Position numbers and translations under genes: made by a program
Shown: positions 1 through 12,358 of the stretch, piece after piece
Layout: every line of letters begins with the position of its first letter
Numbering within the stretch: the first letter of the stretch is position 1
NCBI GenBank assembly: GCA_021234155.1
Contig: JAJEKV010000042.1
Coordinates: 1,549,257 to 1,613,256, forward strand
DNA length: 64,000 nt
From: Isoetes taiwanensis
Taxonomy: Eukaryota; Streptophyta; Lycopodiopsida; Isoetales; Isoetaceae
Direction: 5' to 3'
The notes under the pieces: model-generated
Database searches by the model: none
What the model was told of the DNA's origin: nothing
The model's input: the letters and a program-made list of their open reading frames with translations, nothing else

Positions 1-1640
1 ATGGACCAACAAGCTCAAGAAGAGATTTATCAAGCTCTCAACCCTCCTGTCCAGCAGTCCAATTGGGTTGGTCTCGTCTCCCGTCACACAAGGGCTTCAC
101 GCCCGTTGACCATCATTCCTCATGAGACACAACCTGCTTTTGCAGTTGACACCATTCCACATGACGACGACAAAAAAGTTCACTTCGCGCCTAATCTTGA
201 CAAACTCATGCCTCACGTCATGCCTAAGGTGAGACAAAGCATTGCGAAACTTATGCGGTGCCGAGGGTCACCTGGCGGCCAATGTTCACCCCACTACCGG
301 GCTCGGCCGGCGTCAAGCGGCGCCGTCATCCTCCACCAGTGCACGCTCTCAGCCATATCCCAATATTGCTGCTGAGGTCGAGCTTCTCAAAGAAGTCTCT
401 GCTTCTTTACCTCAGACACCTGCTCCATTGGATCCTGCGGACCCCTTTTCTCATGTCCCCTTGGAACTTCAGGAAGAACTTGCCAAGATCAAGATTCCTT
501 TGAGCCTGGCCACCATTTTGAAACTCTGTCCGGCTCTCAAAGATCAGTTACCTCTTCCCCGCGGTTACGGTTGGTATTTGTTGCAACTTCAACACCCGCG
601 GTGCCGCCCACGGTGGGCAATCAACAAGTAAATCATGTCAAATTGATGGTGGTAGTCTTTGTCAATCTTATTACTGATAAGCTCCGAAAACAATTGGGCA
701 TCAAACAATTATACCATGCCCCTTATGACATCAAGTTGGCAAATGGCCATATCACGCATCCTCAAGGCGTCACTCCTCTTCTCCATATCAGCATTGGTGA
801 TCTCAAATTCCCTTTGGAATTTGGTGTTTGGAAAGCTGGCGAAGATCCTGGTGATTATGAAATGTTGGTTGGACGACCTTTTCTCCGCCAGGCTAAGAGT
901 ATTCATTACTGGGTCACGGACCAACTTGTTATCACCGATGGCCATCTCAATGCCACAATGGATCTGGAAACTGGCCAATTGATCTCTGTCGAGAATGCTG
1001 AGTCTTCCATCTCCGACACTGACTCTGAAGAAGCACAAAATATTTATCAGGTTCAGGCTCCTCCAGCGGGTCTACCTCTCTCGTCTTACCCTATGCTGAT
1101 CCTTGGGGTGACATGACGCTCGATCAGGACCAGGCTGTGGCGACTCTTTTGGACCCTTACCTGGCTTCCTGCAATCGCATTCAACGTCTTGATCATTTTT
1201 CTGACCCACTTTCTTCTCCAGAGACAGTTGATGTTCATGCCGTCATGAAGCAACCCTTGCTTGATGGCGGCTTCGTGACCTCTCTTCTTCACCACGCCAA
1301 AATCTTTGCTCCTCCGTCATGCTTCAGCCCCCTGCTCATCACGTTCAGGACACGGAGGTTGTTCCTCATATTCAAACTCCAGAAGTGGAAATTGTGGACA
1401 TTGGTAACAATCAACCAGTCCGCTTAGCTGCTCACCTTCCGTCTACCTATAAAACCTTTGTGTGTTTTGTTCAAGAAATTCAAACACATTTTTGCTTGGA
1501 GCTACAAAGACCTTGAGGGTATCAAAAAGAATTGGGGAACTCACCATTTCCTACCAAACTGATGCCGCCCAATCTAGCAGCGGCGATGCAGGCTCAACCC
1601 AAATTACCGTGACCACGTCAAGGCTGAAATTGACAAACTC
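1..1640 (+). pseudogene. gag-protease region of gypsy copy 1, frame-broken
   Basis: This matches the gag-protease ORF at 28127-29371 in copy 2. The gag part (about 1-560) is split over three frames by indels near 50-90, 240-330 and 560-610. The protease part reads from about 571 to 1116. It keeps the downstream fold residues, including the stretch ending EMLVGRPFLRQA, but the catalytic stretch, IDGGSAVNLI in copy 2, is scrambled here by a one-base loss and a small substitution near 640-660. 661-1047 is identical to copy 2 by eye. The protease-RT linker (1050-1640) is again multiply frame-shifted. No functional product is expected if the sequence is correct. Confidence 0.8.
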
Positions 1641-2760
1641 TTGGCTGCTAGCCTAATTTATGAGGTCAAACATTCTGAATGGGTGAGCCCCATCGTCATT
1701 GCTCTCAAAAACAATGGTAAGATCCGCGTTTGCGTGGACTACCGGAAACTCAATCAAGCCACGGAGCGTGATCACTTTCCGCTTCCCTTCATCGACCAGG
1801 TTCTTGAAGAGGTGGCTGGTCATGAGATGTACTCTTTCATGGATGGTTTTTCTGGGTACAATCAAATATCTATCAAGCAAAAAGATCAACTCAAAACTAC
1901 CTTCACCACCCCGTGGGGCACTTTTGCCTACAAGGTGGTCCCTTTTGGTTTGTCAAACTCTCCTTCAACTTTTCAGCGTATCATGCTTTCAGTCTTTCAA
2001 GACTTTATGAAGGATAAACCTTTTCTTCAAATCTTTCAAGATGATTTTTGCGCCTACAGCTCCATGGATGACCACTTGGACAAATTGGAGCTTGTTTTTC
2101 AAAAATGTGATGAATCTGGCATTAGTCTCAACCCTGAGAAGTGCACTTTCTGTGTCACCTCCGGTGTTTTGTTGGGTCATGTGGTCAGTAAAGAAGGCAT
2201 CACCACAGATCCTGCCAAAATCAGTTGTGTACTGAAAGCTCAAGCACCGTCTAATATCAAAGAGACCGCGCTCTTTCTGGGTAAGGTTAATTACTATTCC
2301 ACCTTCATTCACGGACTTGCGGCTATCGCTGATCCCATTCATAAACTCACGGGTGATGAATCCACTTGGGCTTGGAATCCCCAAGCGGAAGCGGCTTTTC
2401 AGAAGTTGAAGCTCTTACTTACTCAGGCCCCGGCACTTGTTCCTCCTCAATGGGACAAGCCCTTCCACGTTCATGTTGATGTCTACTCTGCTTTTTTTGC
2501 CATTGGTCTTTGTCCTTTCTCAAGCTTATGATGAAACCGCGGATAAACCCATCCGATATGCGGTAGGAAACTCAATCTGGCGCAACTATTACGCCCGCAG
2601 GCGGGAAGCCTTGGGTTTAGTTTTACGTGTCCAGCGCTTCCGTCATTATTTGTTGGGTAGCGGATCAAGTTCTTTGTTGATCATCAAGCTCTTCTTTATT
2701 TGATCAACAAAGCCGCATACCAGGGGACGCATTGCTTTCGTTGGGTCCTTCTTCTACAAA
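1641..2760 (+). pseudogene. reverse transcriptase-RNase H region of gypsy copy 1
   Basis: An open stretch of 296 codons (1641-2531) covers the RT fingers, palm and thumb. It has VCVDYRKLNQ, the palm motif FMDGFSGYNQI, FGLSNSPSTFQ and the catalytic FQDDF near 2035-2050, followed by LGHVVSKEGI. It is nearly identical to copy 2 over the first 600 bases. The frame is lost at about 2485 where RNase H begins (an extra ACT and a longer T run against copy 2). The RNase H segment to about 2760 is recognisable only in pieces. RT copies element RNA into DNA; RNase H removes the RNA strand. Confidence 0.85.
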
Positions 2761-4205
2761 AATTCGCTCCCTTTGAAATTGTTCATAAAGGCGGACAAGT
2801 CTCATGTGGTGCGATTATCTTTCCGCATCCACCCGGATGATCCCTCCATGGGTGTTTACGGCCTTTCGGGCGGCTCAATTATTCACGGTCACGATACCCG
2901 CCCCATTGGTTTCACAACTTTCGGCAATATCTTCTCTTTGGTGCTCTTCCTCAAGAAGATCGGCGCTCTCTCCCAACAAGCTTGGCTCCCCATCGCGTCA
3001 ATTTCTCAGAAGTCCGTGACTACACTATGGTTGCTCAGCCCTTTGTACAAGCGGTAAAGACATGGTCCTCGTCGTTGTGTCCTCCCTCATGAGGTGCCGA
3101 TATTGTTCGACAAGCCCACGATGGGCTTGGTGGTGAAGTCATTTTAGTGGTGGCGCCGCGGCGCGCCAAAATTCTTTTGGCGGGATACCACGGCCCCGCT
3201 CTTCAAAGATGCCCCGCTTATGCTCGCACATGTGGCGTCTGGCGTGTGGGGAAAACCCGGACTCGTGGCGGCTCTTCCGTTGGCGGTCGCCGCATCCCAT
3301 CCCTTCACCAAATGGGGAATGGATTTTGTGGGGCCCATGGATACCGGCGGCACACCCGTGCCGCTATATTACGGTCCTCGGAGTTATGCTACCAAATGGG
3401 CGGAAGCTTGTGCACTTCCGGACAACCTGCTGCCCGTACGGCCAAAAGTTCTCTACGCACATCATCTGCGCATTTTGGTTGTCCCACGGAACTTGTTAGT
3501 GATCGTGGCGTGCATTTGTCAATCATACCATCAAAGGCGGCCGGATTATCTTCACATCCAACAGCAAGAGTACACCTTACTACCCTCAAGGCAATGGCTT
3601 GTTTGAAAGTACCAACAAAACTCTCATCAACGTTCTAAAGAAAATTTGTGGCGCTTCTCGCCAGTTGGCAAGAAAAAAGTTGCCTACGGTTCTTTGGGCC
3701 TACAACACTAGTTTCGCCGCTCTTGGCCACCTCCTTTCAAAGCTGGTTTATGGTCAAAAGCTCTCATGCCTTTTGAGTATATTCTTCCAACTCTCGTTTC
3801 CAACTTTTCTGACACATAATCCTCTCTTTGCACTCAAGGAGGGTTTATCAATTGGAGCAGTTGGATGAACTTCGGCGATGCTTACATTCGTGTTCTTCAT
3901 GGCCAGCGATTCGCGAGAAATCCTTGCATGACAAAAGACTTAAGACAAAACATTCAAAGAAGGAAATTTGGTACTTCTTTATGATTCCGCGTTACAAACA
4001 TTTTAGGGCAAGTTAAAGTTTAGATGGCTTGGTCAGGTATCAAATCATTCAAGTAGTGCAACCCAGTGTTTTCAAGCTGGCAGAACTAGATGGCACTCCA
4101 CTACCTACACTGGTTAATGGCTTTCACCTCAAACAATTTCATGCACCAATCTGAGGCGGTCATACACGGATCTGACACAAGAAATTGAATCCCGGATAGT
4201 GACTA
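2761..4205 (+). pseudogene. integrase region of gypsy copy 1, frame-broken
   Basis: Homologous to the integrase ORF at 31190-32359. Recognisable pieces are the Cys part of the HHCC zinc domain near 3220-3240, the first catalytic Asp segment (GMDFVGPMD near 3315-3345), the second (SDRG near 3500-3512) and the region of the catalytic Glu near 3600. Small indels and substitutions, several turning CAC, CAG or CTG into CG-containing strings, put these in different frames. The C-terminal GPY-like module (4020-4140) is also shifted. A dead copy if the base calls are right. Confidence 0.8.
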
Positions 4206-6730
4206 AAGACCAATGTTGTTAAAAAGCGATTTTTATTCATAACGTACTTCTATAAAAATTCGTAAATGCGTATTTAAAAGGATTTTTATGTATTGGAATA
4301 GTCAATGGTACCAAAAAAAAAAAAAAAAAAATGCCCACAATATTTTACGTGCACCTTTAGGTTTAGGGCAGAAAGCGTATTTACGCATGTGGCGCTTTCG
4401 TGATGCCTCTATCTGTGGCCGATTTGGTTATGGTTTTGTCTGTGCACTAGTGAGCAAGGAACCCCCTCTGTAGCAGAAAACAAGAGCATGGCTATGGCTG
4501 CAAGAAGCTTCAAAGTAATCTGGCGAAGTAAAATAGTTATTTTTAGTTTATTCTTAGCTTTAAGGTTTCGAAATGCTTACTAGAGTGTTGATTTGCATTC
4601 TACAGAAGTTTCATGCAACAAAAGCGATATTCTTTGAGACAACCGTCGAATCATGCGGCGGTCTTTGGTTGGTATCTTTATCTCAAAGAAAATGTCTATT
4701 CTATTCTATTAATTTCTATTTCTATAAATTTTGAGTACTCTATCTATTCTAGTTCTACGTCATTTGACTCATTTCTTTATGATGGTGGCTGCTTTTATTT
4801 CTGGCAGTAAGGCAGTAAGGCAATAAGAGATGACAAAAGCTGCATTTTTCATTTACGGTTATGCGTATAAAGCTTGAAGATGCGGAATAGGATCGATTGA
4901 TGTCCACATTTTTTGAGAAAGTGCGAGAATCATTGACACTTTGATTGCTATTAGACCACTTAGAGTTTTGCTTAGCCCAACTAGTATAAGGAGTCAATCC
5001 CTACGTGCCTGACAAGCTCACTTCGGGAAGAAATAACAATCTCGAATCGAGATAATCTATAGAGTATCAAGATAATGAAATGGTTCTTAAAAAAGTGATA
5101 TGTGTTGCTAAATGATAGAATCTTGATCACGAGAACCTTGCGTGGTCATAGATAATGGTAAAATCACAGTCTAAGACAATAAAGGTGCATAAATTTTAAT
5201 AGCAGTTGCACTTTTTGAACTTAGAATCTTCAAATCATGCTTGGTGCACATTGAGACACTACTTTGTTGGTTGTAGAGACCAAGTTGCATTTTAGTTTTG
5301 ATTCCGAGCTATGAGAGAAGCTAAGTTGCGTTTTGAGAAAGGAGGAGAGTCATTTTTGACAATTTTTCTCTAGCATATATTGTTTCCAAATGTGATAATT
5401 CTTCGGACCTTCCTCATATTATTCCTTATTACGATTCTTCAGTTATGGTTTTCTTTGCTAATACTTGCTGATTTTGTTTAGCCACTTGTTTTCTTTGCTA
5501 ATACTTGGCGATCGGTATTTTTCATTGCGGGGGCCACTCAAATTTTGTCAATTGCATACGGGTTTCTCCAGATGGAACGAAATTCTAAGCGGACATAATT
5601 TCTGTTGGGTTGGATCAGTACTTAGTGCTACTATAAGAAATTAGCAAGCTTTACATTGATGTAGAACAAGCTTTGCAGAACGTGCTCTTTTTGGGACTAT
5701 TATTAAAGTATAAAGATTAACTGTTTTTTACTGCTTTCAACAGAATTTTAGAAACCAATTTTATGAAAGTTAAATAACGCTAGACCTCTTACTGAAATTC
5801 ATATATTTGTACAAAAATTCGGGGATCAAGGAGATTTTTAAAGATTTTAAAGATTTTTAAAGATTTTTTAAAGATTTTAACGATTTTTACGCGTTTTTAT
5901 TAATAAAAAGCGTGTTTAAAATTTTTCAAATTTTTTAAAAAACCTTAAAAAAATCTTTAAAAGCGTACTAAAAGCCGTCTGATTTTGGCGTGCGTGACAA
6001 CCTTGCTAAAGGGCATATTTATATTATAGATGCAAATTTTTACAAAAAGGCGGGCCATCTATTTCGCTATGGCGAGCTCTATGGGCGGTGCCCTATTTAC
6101 AAAATCCTAAAGAAAAACCCTCTACTCGGGTTTGGGAAGGAGGTGATCTTGTGAGGATGTGGTAGTAGTGCACTCCGGATCCCATCGAAGGTGAATCACC
6201 ACCTCCATTCCGTTGGTGTGGGGATCGGGATGCTTTCGGCCATCCACACACCACCCATCCATGGGTATCCACGGTTGTGGCACCTCCACGAGTCCAAGCG
6301 GTCCATCTTGCATGTTATCCACTCGGCGATTCGGCGGCATGGTGCACTTGTCGTGAAGCCCGGCGGCCAGACATCTGCAGGCGCCATCGGGTGTCACCGG
6401 CTTCATCCATTGCTTCTCTTATATAGCCAACCCATGAACCTCTTTGTCGGCGTGGACCAATCAGCCAATTTGCTAGCGCGTGTTTGCAATGCCGCGGCGA
6501 TTTCTAAATGGGGAATCTTTTCTCCCCGCATATCTAGCCATGGTACCTTGACACCGCCGTTTTAATGATATCCCACTTCGAGTTGCCAGCATTTTCTTTT
6601 CAAGCCCGTCGACCATTAATGAGTGTCCTTTCGCCCGGTACATCACATCTGATCATTCCCTTACGTCTCGCCATCACCGTTCATTGCTTCTCCCTTTCTG
6701 GTTTGGGGACTTAGCCAAAATTTTGCCTCT
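4206..6730. other. Spacer between pol and the 3' ORF in gypsy copy 1
   Basis: About 2.5 kb without a convincing gene, matching 32360-34980 of copy 2. It contains a poly(A) run (about 4312-4330), a stretch of repeated TAAAGATTTT units at 5830-5890, and an A/T palindrome near 5889-5916 that is less perfect than in copy 2. A 94-codon cysteine-rich ORF lies on the minus strand at 6122-6406 and has a counterpart at 34294-34578. The copies are near-identical, so its presence in both is not independent evidence that it is a gene. Confidence 0.6.
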
Positions 6731-6733
6731 CAA

Positions 6734-9319
6734 TTGCCTCCGTCGCATCATAGCCACGGCATCATCAGCGGTTTGCGGTTCCTCCTCATCATGCCCCTTA
6801 AGCCAACATTAGTGCGCCCTAAAACCTTTTCGCCTATAAAAATTTTCATCTTCCACACTCCGCCTTCTCCAGCGAATTCTTCCTGTTTCTTTCCGACGCT
6901 CTTTGTAATAGCTCCTGCACCCAAATTTTCTACACTTCAAGCTTACGCTCCCACGGGATCAATTTTGCTTCCAGTCACGTGGGTTTTCGACTCCCACCTT
7001 TCGCGAGAGGCCCTTGTTGGTCGAATCGAGAAGTGGCGGGCGCCGAGGCGCTTTCACAATTTTCCACGGTTGGAACTCCCTGCCCCAAATCCGGCACAAT
7101 TGAAGCAGTTTGTTGCTCATATCGTCAACAGCCCAGAAGGATATGCTACTGTGGTCGATGGCACCACCATTTTGCTTACACAGCCCTTGATTTCTGAGGT
7201 ATTCCATATTCCTTTGCAAACACCTTCTTTATCTTGGGCTACCTTACAGGACATCGATGTCACTCAGTTCGGCACTCCTGCTTATCAAGCAAACATGCAT
7301 CGCCTCACCAACATTGCAAAGAGCCACGACACTTTTGTTAAGTTTCTGTGGCGCAAGTTGCTTGGGTATTCTATCAAGAACACCCATATCAATAAGCCGT
7401 TCTATAATGTTGTGATCACAGCCATCCGCTCCAATCACCATATTGATTGGCCACAGATGTTGTTCTACCGCCTCCTAGGGCTGCCCCCTCTTCTGTCTTT
7501 GAAGCCTCTGTGGGTGGCCATCTTCAAGCCCTCATCTGCAAATACCTTCCTACTTCTGGGTCCCCGACCACATCTCGAACCACCACTCGTCAATCTGTTC
7601 ATTCCCTCCCTCAAAATCAGCAGGCCGACACTTCACGCCCTTCTTCATCTGGTCATGTTCAACACAACACCACGCATGTCACCGTCTCCTCTTCCTCCAC
7701 TGAATCCATGCCCTCCACTTCCCGTCATGTCTCTCAAACATCTCAGACAAGGCAACAACAAGGCCCTGCACCTCCACATCCTCGCCAGCTTCTATATCAA
7801 TACCGGGTAGGGATGTTCAAGCAGCATTGACCCTAAAGTTACAAGAATCACAGGACGCTCTCATGAATGGTGTTCAGGCGTCCCTGGAGGCCTCAGATGC
7901 CGTTCACAGAGAACTCCAAGCTGCCACCGCACAAGTTCAAATTCTGAAGGACAAACTTTAAGAAAAGCACGGGGCTATGTTACAGGCAGGAGGCTCTCAA
8001 AGGCGTCCAAGATCAAAAGCGACACGCTGGCGATCAACAGGCTCAGTTGCAATCCACAATTCAGGAATTGCTAGATCACGTCAAAACCAAGGATACCCTC
8101 TTGGGCGACAAGGACAAAGACCTTAGCAAGCTCAATACCTTGTATACTGAGCTTTCTCGGAGTTACCGCCAACAAGTTCAAGACCTCCGCAGGCGTGATG
8201 TTTCGCATCACCTCTTTAGCCTGCAATTTGTCCGCGTGACCTCTCGGCTCACGCCTCTCAAGCTCGACTACGAAGCTCGAAACAAAAATTGTTGATGGCA
8301 GGAGATTGCCAGCTAGCGCCTCAACACTCTGGGCAATCCTCTTCACATGCCATGCTTTCTCATGCGGGGGTGATCAGTCCATATACGTTAGAAAAGGAGC
8401 ATCGGATCCGTGACCTAGAACAACAGCTACAGCAAGCTGTTCAGTCTGCTGATGAGGCCCAAACCAAACAAGAAGGCTACATTAACATCGCCCTCAACAT
8501 GCCAGTGGACTTTGCTATTCCTTCCAGTTATCTCGATTATGTGGTTGCCCGCCGGCACCTCTTTCTTCTGAAGTGGTATGCGGCAGATGGTCCCGTTGAT
8601 GTCCACCTACGCACTGAGGATTTTCTTCGGATCTGGCCAGACCTCTCTGTTGAAGACAAAGGTTTACTCTGCGCCCTTTTAGTCTTTGACCTCATTCACT
8701 GTGAAGATCCGGATTTGATCACCTTCAGAGTTGTTCAACCAATGGCGTACATTTTCCATGACTTCTATCTGGCCGATACTCAGGACAAATTTCGTGATGG
8801 GCCACATCAGAACTTTCAGGGTAACTCACAGGTTCAATGGTTGCTCTTGGACAACAACCCCTATCTGTCAGATCATGATCGGACACACGCTCTTCATCAG
8901 GAGTACATGCCTGAGCTTGCTCATCATTTACCTCTATGGCAAGCGAAGCTTATTTGGAACAAGTGCGGAAGAACCTTGGGCATCACGAGGATCTTTCATT
9001 TGCCCAAGTTTTATATCGGCACTTGGCGGGATACAATCAGCTGCGTGCTCTTACGGATAGCAAGGCAGTCCCCACGGGTTGGGATAGCCCTCGTATACTC
9101 TCGGCTCTACCTACGAGTGGGATCGGTGGTGCAAAGCTCTTGATCCTGCCCTTGTGCGTGGTCGGGGGAGGCGGGGCTCGCAGCCCGCCCCGTGCATGGC
9201 TCCCTCTCCATATGCTTCTTTTGGGTGTCCCTCCACACCCACGGTTTCTCACTTCGGTGGCGTCTTCCCTTTTGGGCCCGAAGGTCATGGATAGCCCTTT
9301 GGGTGGACTCCTCCTCCTC
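6734..9319 (+). pseudogene. 3' ORF of gypsy copy 1 (unknown structural protein, interrupted)
   Basis: The first part (6734-7810) is a clean 358-codon ORF and is better preserved here than in copy 2. The product contains GYATVVDGTTILLTQPLISE, then a segment resembling the N-terminal domain of plant retroelement ORFs described as putative plant transposon proteins (recognised by feel, not by a search). A Ser/Pro/Thr-rich linker follows, then coiled coil (about 7830-8290) and a C-terminal domain (8289-9143) with HLRTEDFLRIWPDLSVEDKG. Frames change at about 7810, 7960, 8290 and 8940. A TATA-like TATAAA at 6835 lies just inside the open frame, so the first ATG may not be the real start. The ORF is cut by the transposon at 9320. 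Confidence 0.65.
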
Positions 9320-9341
9320 GGGTAAAAAGCATGAAAGGGTA
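9320..9341 (+). repeat. Left terminal inverted repeat of the truncated transposon
   Basis: Matches the left TIR at 37494-37515 except for one inserted A and a TA for TG near its inner end. It is immediately preceded by CCTC, the same target bases as in copy 2. No right partner exists in this copy. Confidence 0.8.
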
Positions 9342-10619
9342 ATGTCGTACATCGTCTTGAATTGAAGGGCAATTTGTGCTTTTTGGGGTACATTTTAGAT
9401 GAACATCAAGATACTATGGTTTGTCGTTTTGTGTCGGATATGCAATGATTGCAAGATCATCACGACATTCCCCGAAATTCTTGGTTAACCATAGAACCAC
9501 GAACCAATTCGAATGGATCCGTCCCTCCCTTTCGAAATTCCCCCTTTCACGGGGACGAACACCGAATGAATTCGAAGCAAACACATGCCAATTGAATCTA
9601 CAAAATACAAATCAATTTCAATCTGTTCATGGAGGGTGAGAATTCCAATGGAAGTGATGGTTCTAAGTAAGTAAGTATGCCAACATTGGCCAGTGTTATG
9701 CCACAAAACAAATAAAGCGGCGTGTTGACAGGTCGGTGGATTGCATCCTCGATTCTTTGGCAAAGCGGCAAATCGAATCAAAGACTAGTTTTTGTGATCG
9801 TTTGTTGCAAGATGTGAGGCTTTTACTTTTTCGAACACTGTAATTGGAAATCCTTCGAAGTTATTGTTATGAAATCAATGATCAGAAACTTGAAAGATGT
9901 GCTTCAAGAAGTAAAAATCGCTAATAGCAAAGATAAATTGGCTGCAAAACATTCTTCATTATCAATGATTGTTGGAAAAAAGGAGATATAAACAAGAATG
10001 TTTCTTCAAAATTGCTAAAGATACAGCCAAGAAATTTATCAAAAGCTACGACAAGAAGGAAGATAATGTCATTAAGTGGAGCAAATGTATGGGCTTTGGC
10101 GGGAAGGATGCCAAGATCAAATAGAATCGATGATTCAATCAAATGTCGGGTTAAGGTGAATTTTGGCTTGACAATACCAAAGTTTCACCAAAGGTTAGAA
10201 TGTCATGAAAGGAGAACACAAGCAATACAATACCTTGATATCTCACGGGTTTGCTCTTGTAATTGAATCATTTCAGTTTGGAGATTATGTTTTCTTCCAA
10301 AATTCTTTCATGACTTTCTTACTGTACATTCTAGTTACTGTTCGAGTGACTGTTAATGAATACACATGGTTTTCATGAAATGTATTGCATTTTACATTGT
10401 TTACATTTATACATTGTTTACATAGTAGCGAGAAATCTTGCGTGATGTGCTATTAGGTACTTTTTAGATGTACATCCATTAACACTTACATGTCCATGCA
10501 GCTGCATTTACATGTACTTGAATATCAAAATTACATCATTTTACATTTTAGTGTACTTTCAGGTAATGAAGCCAAACAAATCAGACATATGTACATTAGT
10601 TGTACTAATATTGTAACAT

Positions 10620-10735
10620 TAATGTGATGTACTAATATTGGAACACTAATTAGATGTACAATGGATGTACAATGGATGTACATTGGATGTACATTGGATG
10701 TACATTGTATGTACATTGGATGTCTGATATACGAA
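10620..10735. repeat. ATGTACAT-type minisatellite, copy 1
   Basis: About six to seven tandem 11-12 bp units of the form GATGTACATTG, each holding the palindrome TGTACA. It is the equivalent of 38835-38910 and lies in the transposase intron just left of the LINE. Confidence 0.85.
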
Positions 10736-10749
10736 TCGGTGGGCTGTTG

Positions 10750-12358
10750 GCTGTGGCTGTACATTCTCAGCGGTTTTAGAAAGAATCATAGCCGCGTTGG
10801 ATCATCGCATTGAGAGTGATGATTGGCGGGCAAAGGGGCCCAGGAAGGCTCTATTTCTAGCCTTTATTGACTTCTCGAAGGCATTTGACACTGTGCCTCG
10901 AGAAGGTTTGGGTGCTAGGATGGAGAGATTGGGAGTTCCATTTGCTTTGAGGCAGTAGCGTGCGCGTCTTTATGAAGAAGTCTGGCCAAGTTGTCAGCGG
11001 AGATGCCCTCTTGAGATCGGGGCACAATTGGAGTCCGTCGGGGATGCCGTTGTCCCCGGCGTTGTTTGGTTTATACATAGATGAATTGGAAGAATGGCTC
11101 GGGGCCAGCGGGCATGTAGGCTCAAACTAGGTGATTTTGTGATTAGAACTTTTCTTTGTCTGAGATGATGTTGTGTTATTGTCAGGAGTCCCGGAAGGGC
11201 TCGAGAAACATTTGGAGATTCTCGGTGCATTTTGTAGTCAGCGTAAGATGAAGGTGAATTTGTCAAAGTCTAAAATAATGGTATTTGGTACCATTAAGGG
11301 CCACGTTTTCTATACCGGGGGAAGAACTTCGGCGTGGTACTACAAGTATCTTGGTCTTGAGGTATGCTCTAATTACAAATGGAAAACATGTGTCGAGAAG
11401 CGAATTGTAGGGGGAAAATCAGCTCTGTATGCTCTTTTTCTAGATGCCATAAAATGTCATTGGATAGTTGGGGCTAAAAAGATGTTGTTTAAGACCTTGA
11501 AATGCAGGCGGTGGTATTGTGCGGTGTTCCCATATGGGGGCTTCCATCTCTAGAAAACTCTGGGCGAGGTGGAACAAGTGTTGAAGATATTCATTCAAGA
11601 AGAGCTAGGAGTCGAGAGAAAGCAAATTCCTTATGCTATATTCTTGGCTTGCTGGTGCATTGCCATTGCCTCTGGGCTGAAGCGATATGTCATTGTTAAT
11701 TTTGTGAATAGACTAAGGAAGATGGATGATAATATTTTGCGAAAATGGCAATGGAACATTCGGGTACCTTGGGCTGGTATCACAATGTACTTGAATGGGT
11801 TAATTTGGGGTTTTTCGGATGCAATTTTCTTGACTACGAATTAGGGGGTTGGGAGATGATCTGAGGATCGGGTAGTCGAGGAAAGATTTGGGCGAATAAG
11901 GGCACTAGGATGACATTCTATCGGAAGTAAATCCTATGTTGGTATATGCAGACCCGGAACTATCTAAATGCACCTATGTCGAGGGCATATGAGATACATT
12001 ATTGCTAGGTACAGGACAGGATCACATTCTCTAGGGATAAAGCAGGGAGATGGGCTCGAATCTGCATGAGAAGAAAGAGTTTGCGAGAATATGCCCGGTC
12101 GGGGAGGTAGGCGAGGATCACGTTTTTTTATACATTTGCAGTCTTATGAAGACATTAGAGAGAGACACAACATTGCATATCAGATTTTCATTTACTTTTG
12201 TCGTTAGATCCTAGAATATTGTGTAGTTTCTTAAAGATGTCGATTCTCATCGAGACTTGTTGATAAAAGTGAACACGTGATGTAGTTAGTTGCTCCATGA
12301 CCTTCAAAGGTCCTTAAGGGCATGATAATAAATTATTATTATTATTATTATTATTATT
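10750..12358 (+). mobile_element. 5'-truncated LINE, copy 1, in transposase intron
   Basis: Same insertion as 38937-40551. RT pieces include FIDFSKAFDTVPREGLGARM (10861-10923) and the 3' cysteine knuckle region near 12070-12150. The 3' end is an (ATT)n run at about 12329-12358. The catalytic YADD box is damaged here (near 11160). The flanking target duplication is decayed compared with copy 2. Confidence 0.8.

Larger units (their letters stand above)
1..9319 (+). mobile_element. Ty3/gypsy retroelement, block copy 1 (degraded, left part missing)
   Basis: First copy of the large gypsy element. It contains gag-protease, reverse transcriptase-RNase H, integrase, a 2.5 kb spacer and a further ORF downstream of pol, in the same order and nearly base for base as 28127-37493. 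The window starts inside gag, so no 5' LTR is visible. Its 3' ORF is interrupted at 9320 by a DNA transposon, and the rest of the element is absent because that transposon is truncated at 13731. Many small indels break the frames. The integrase ends in a GPY-type module without a chromodomain, and the RT resembles the Athila/Tat (OTA) lineage; the lineage call is by motif recognition only. Confidence 0.85.

Noticed and set aside
4288-4473. Plus-strand ORF across the poly(A) run
   Set aside because: Its Lys run is the homopolymer, and the frame is not kept in copy 2.
9037-9393. Minus-strand ORFs over the end of the 3' ORF in copy 1
   Set aside because: Low-complexity, Gly/Pro/Arg-rich shadows that disagree with the equivalent part of copy 2.
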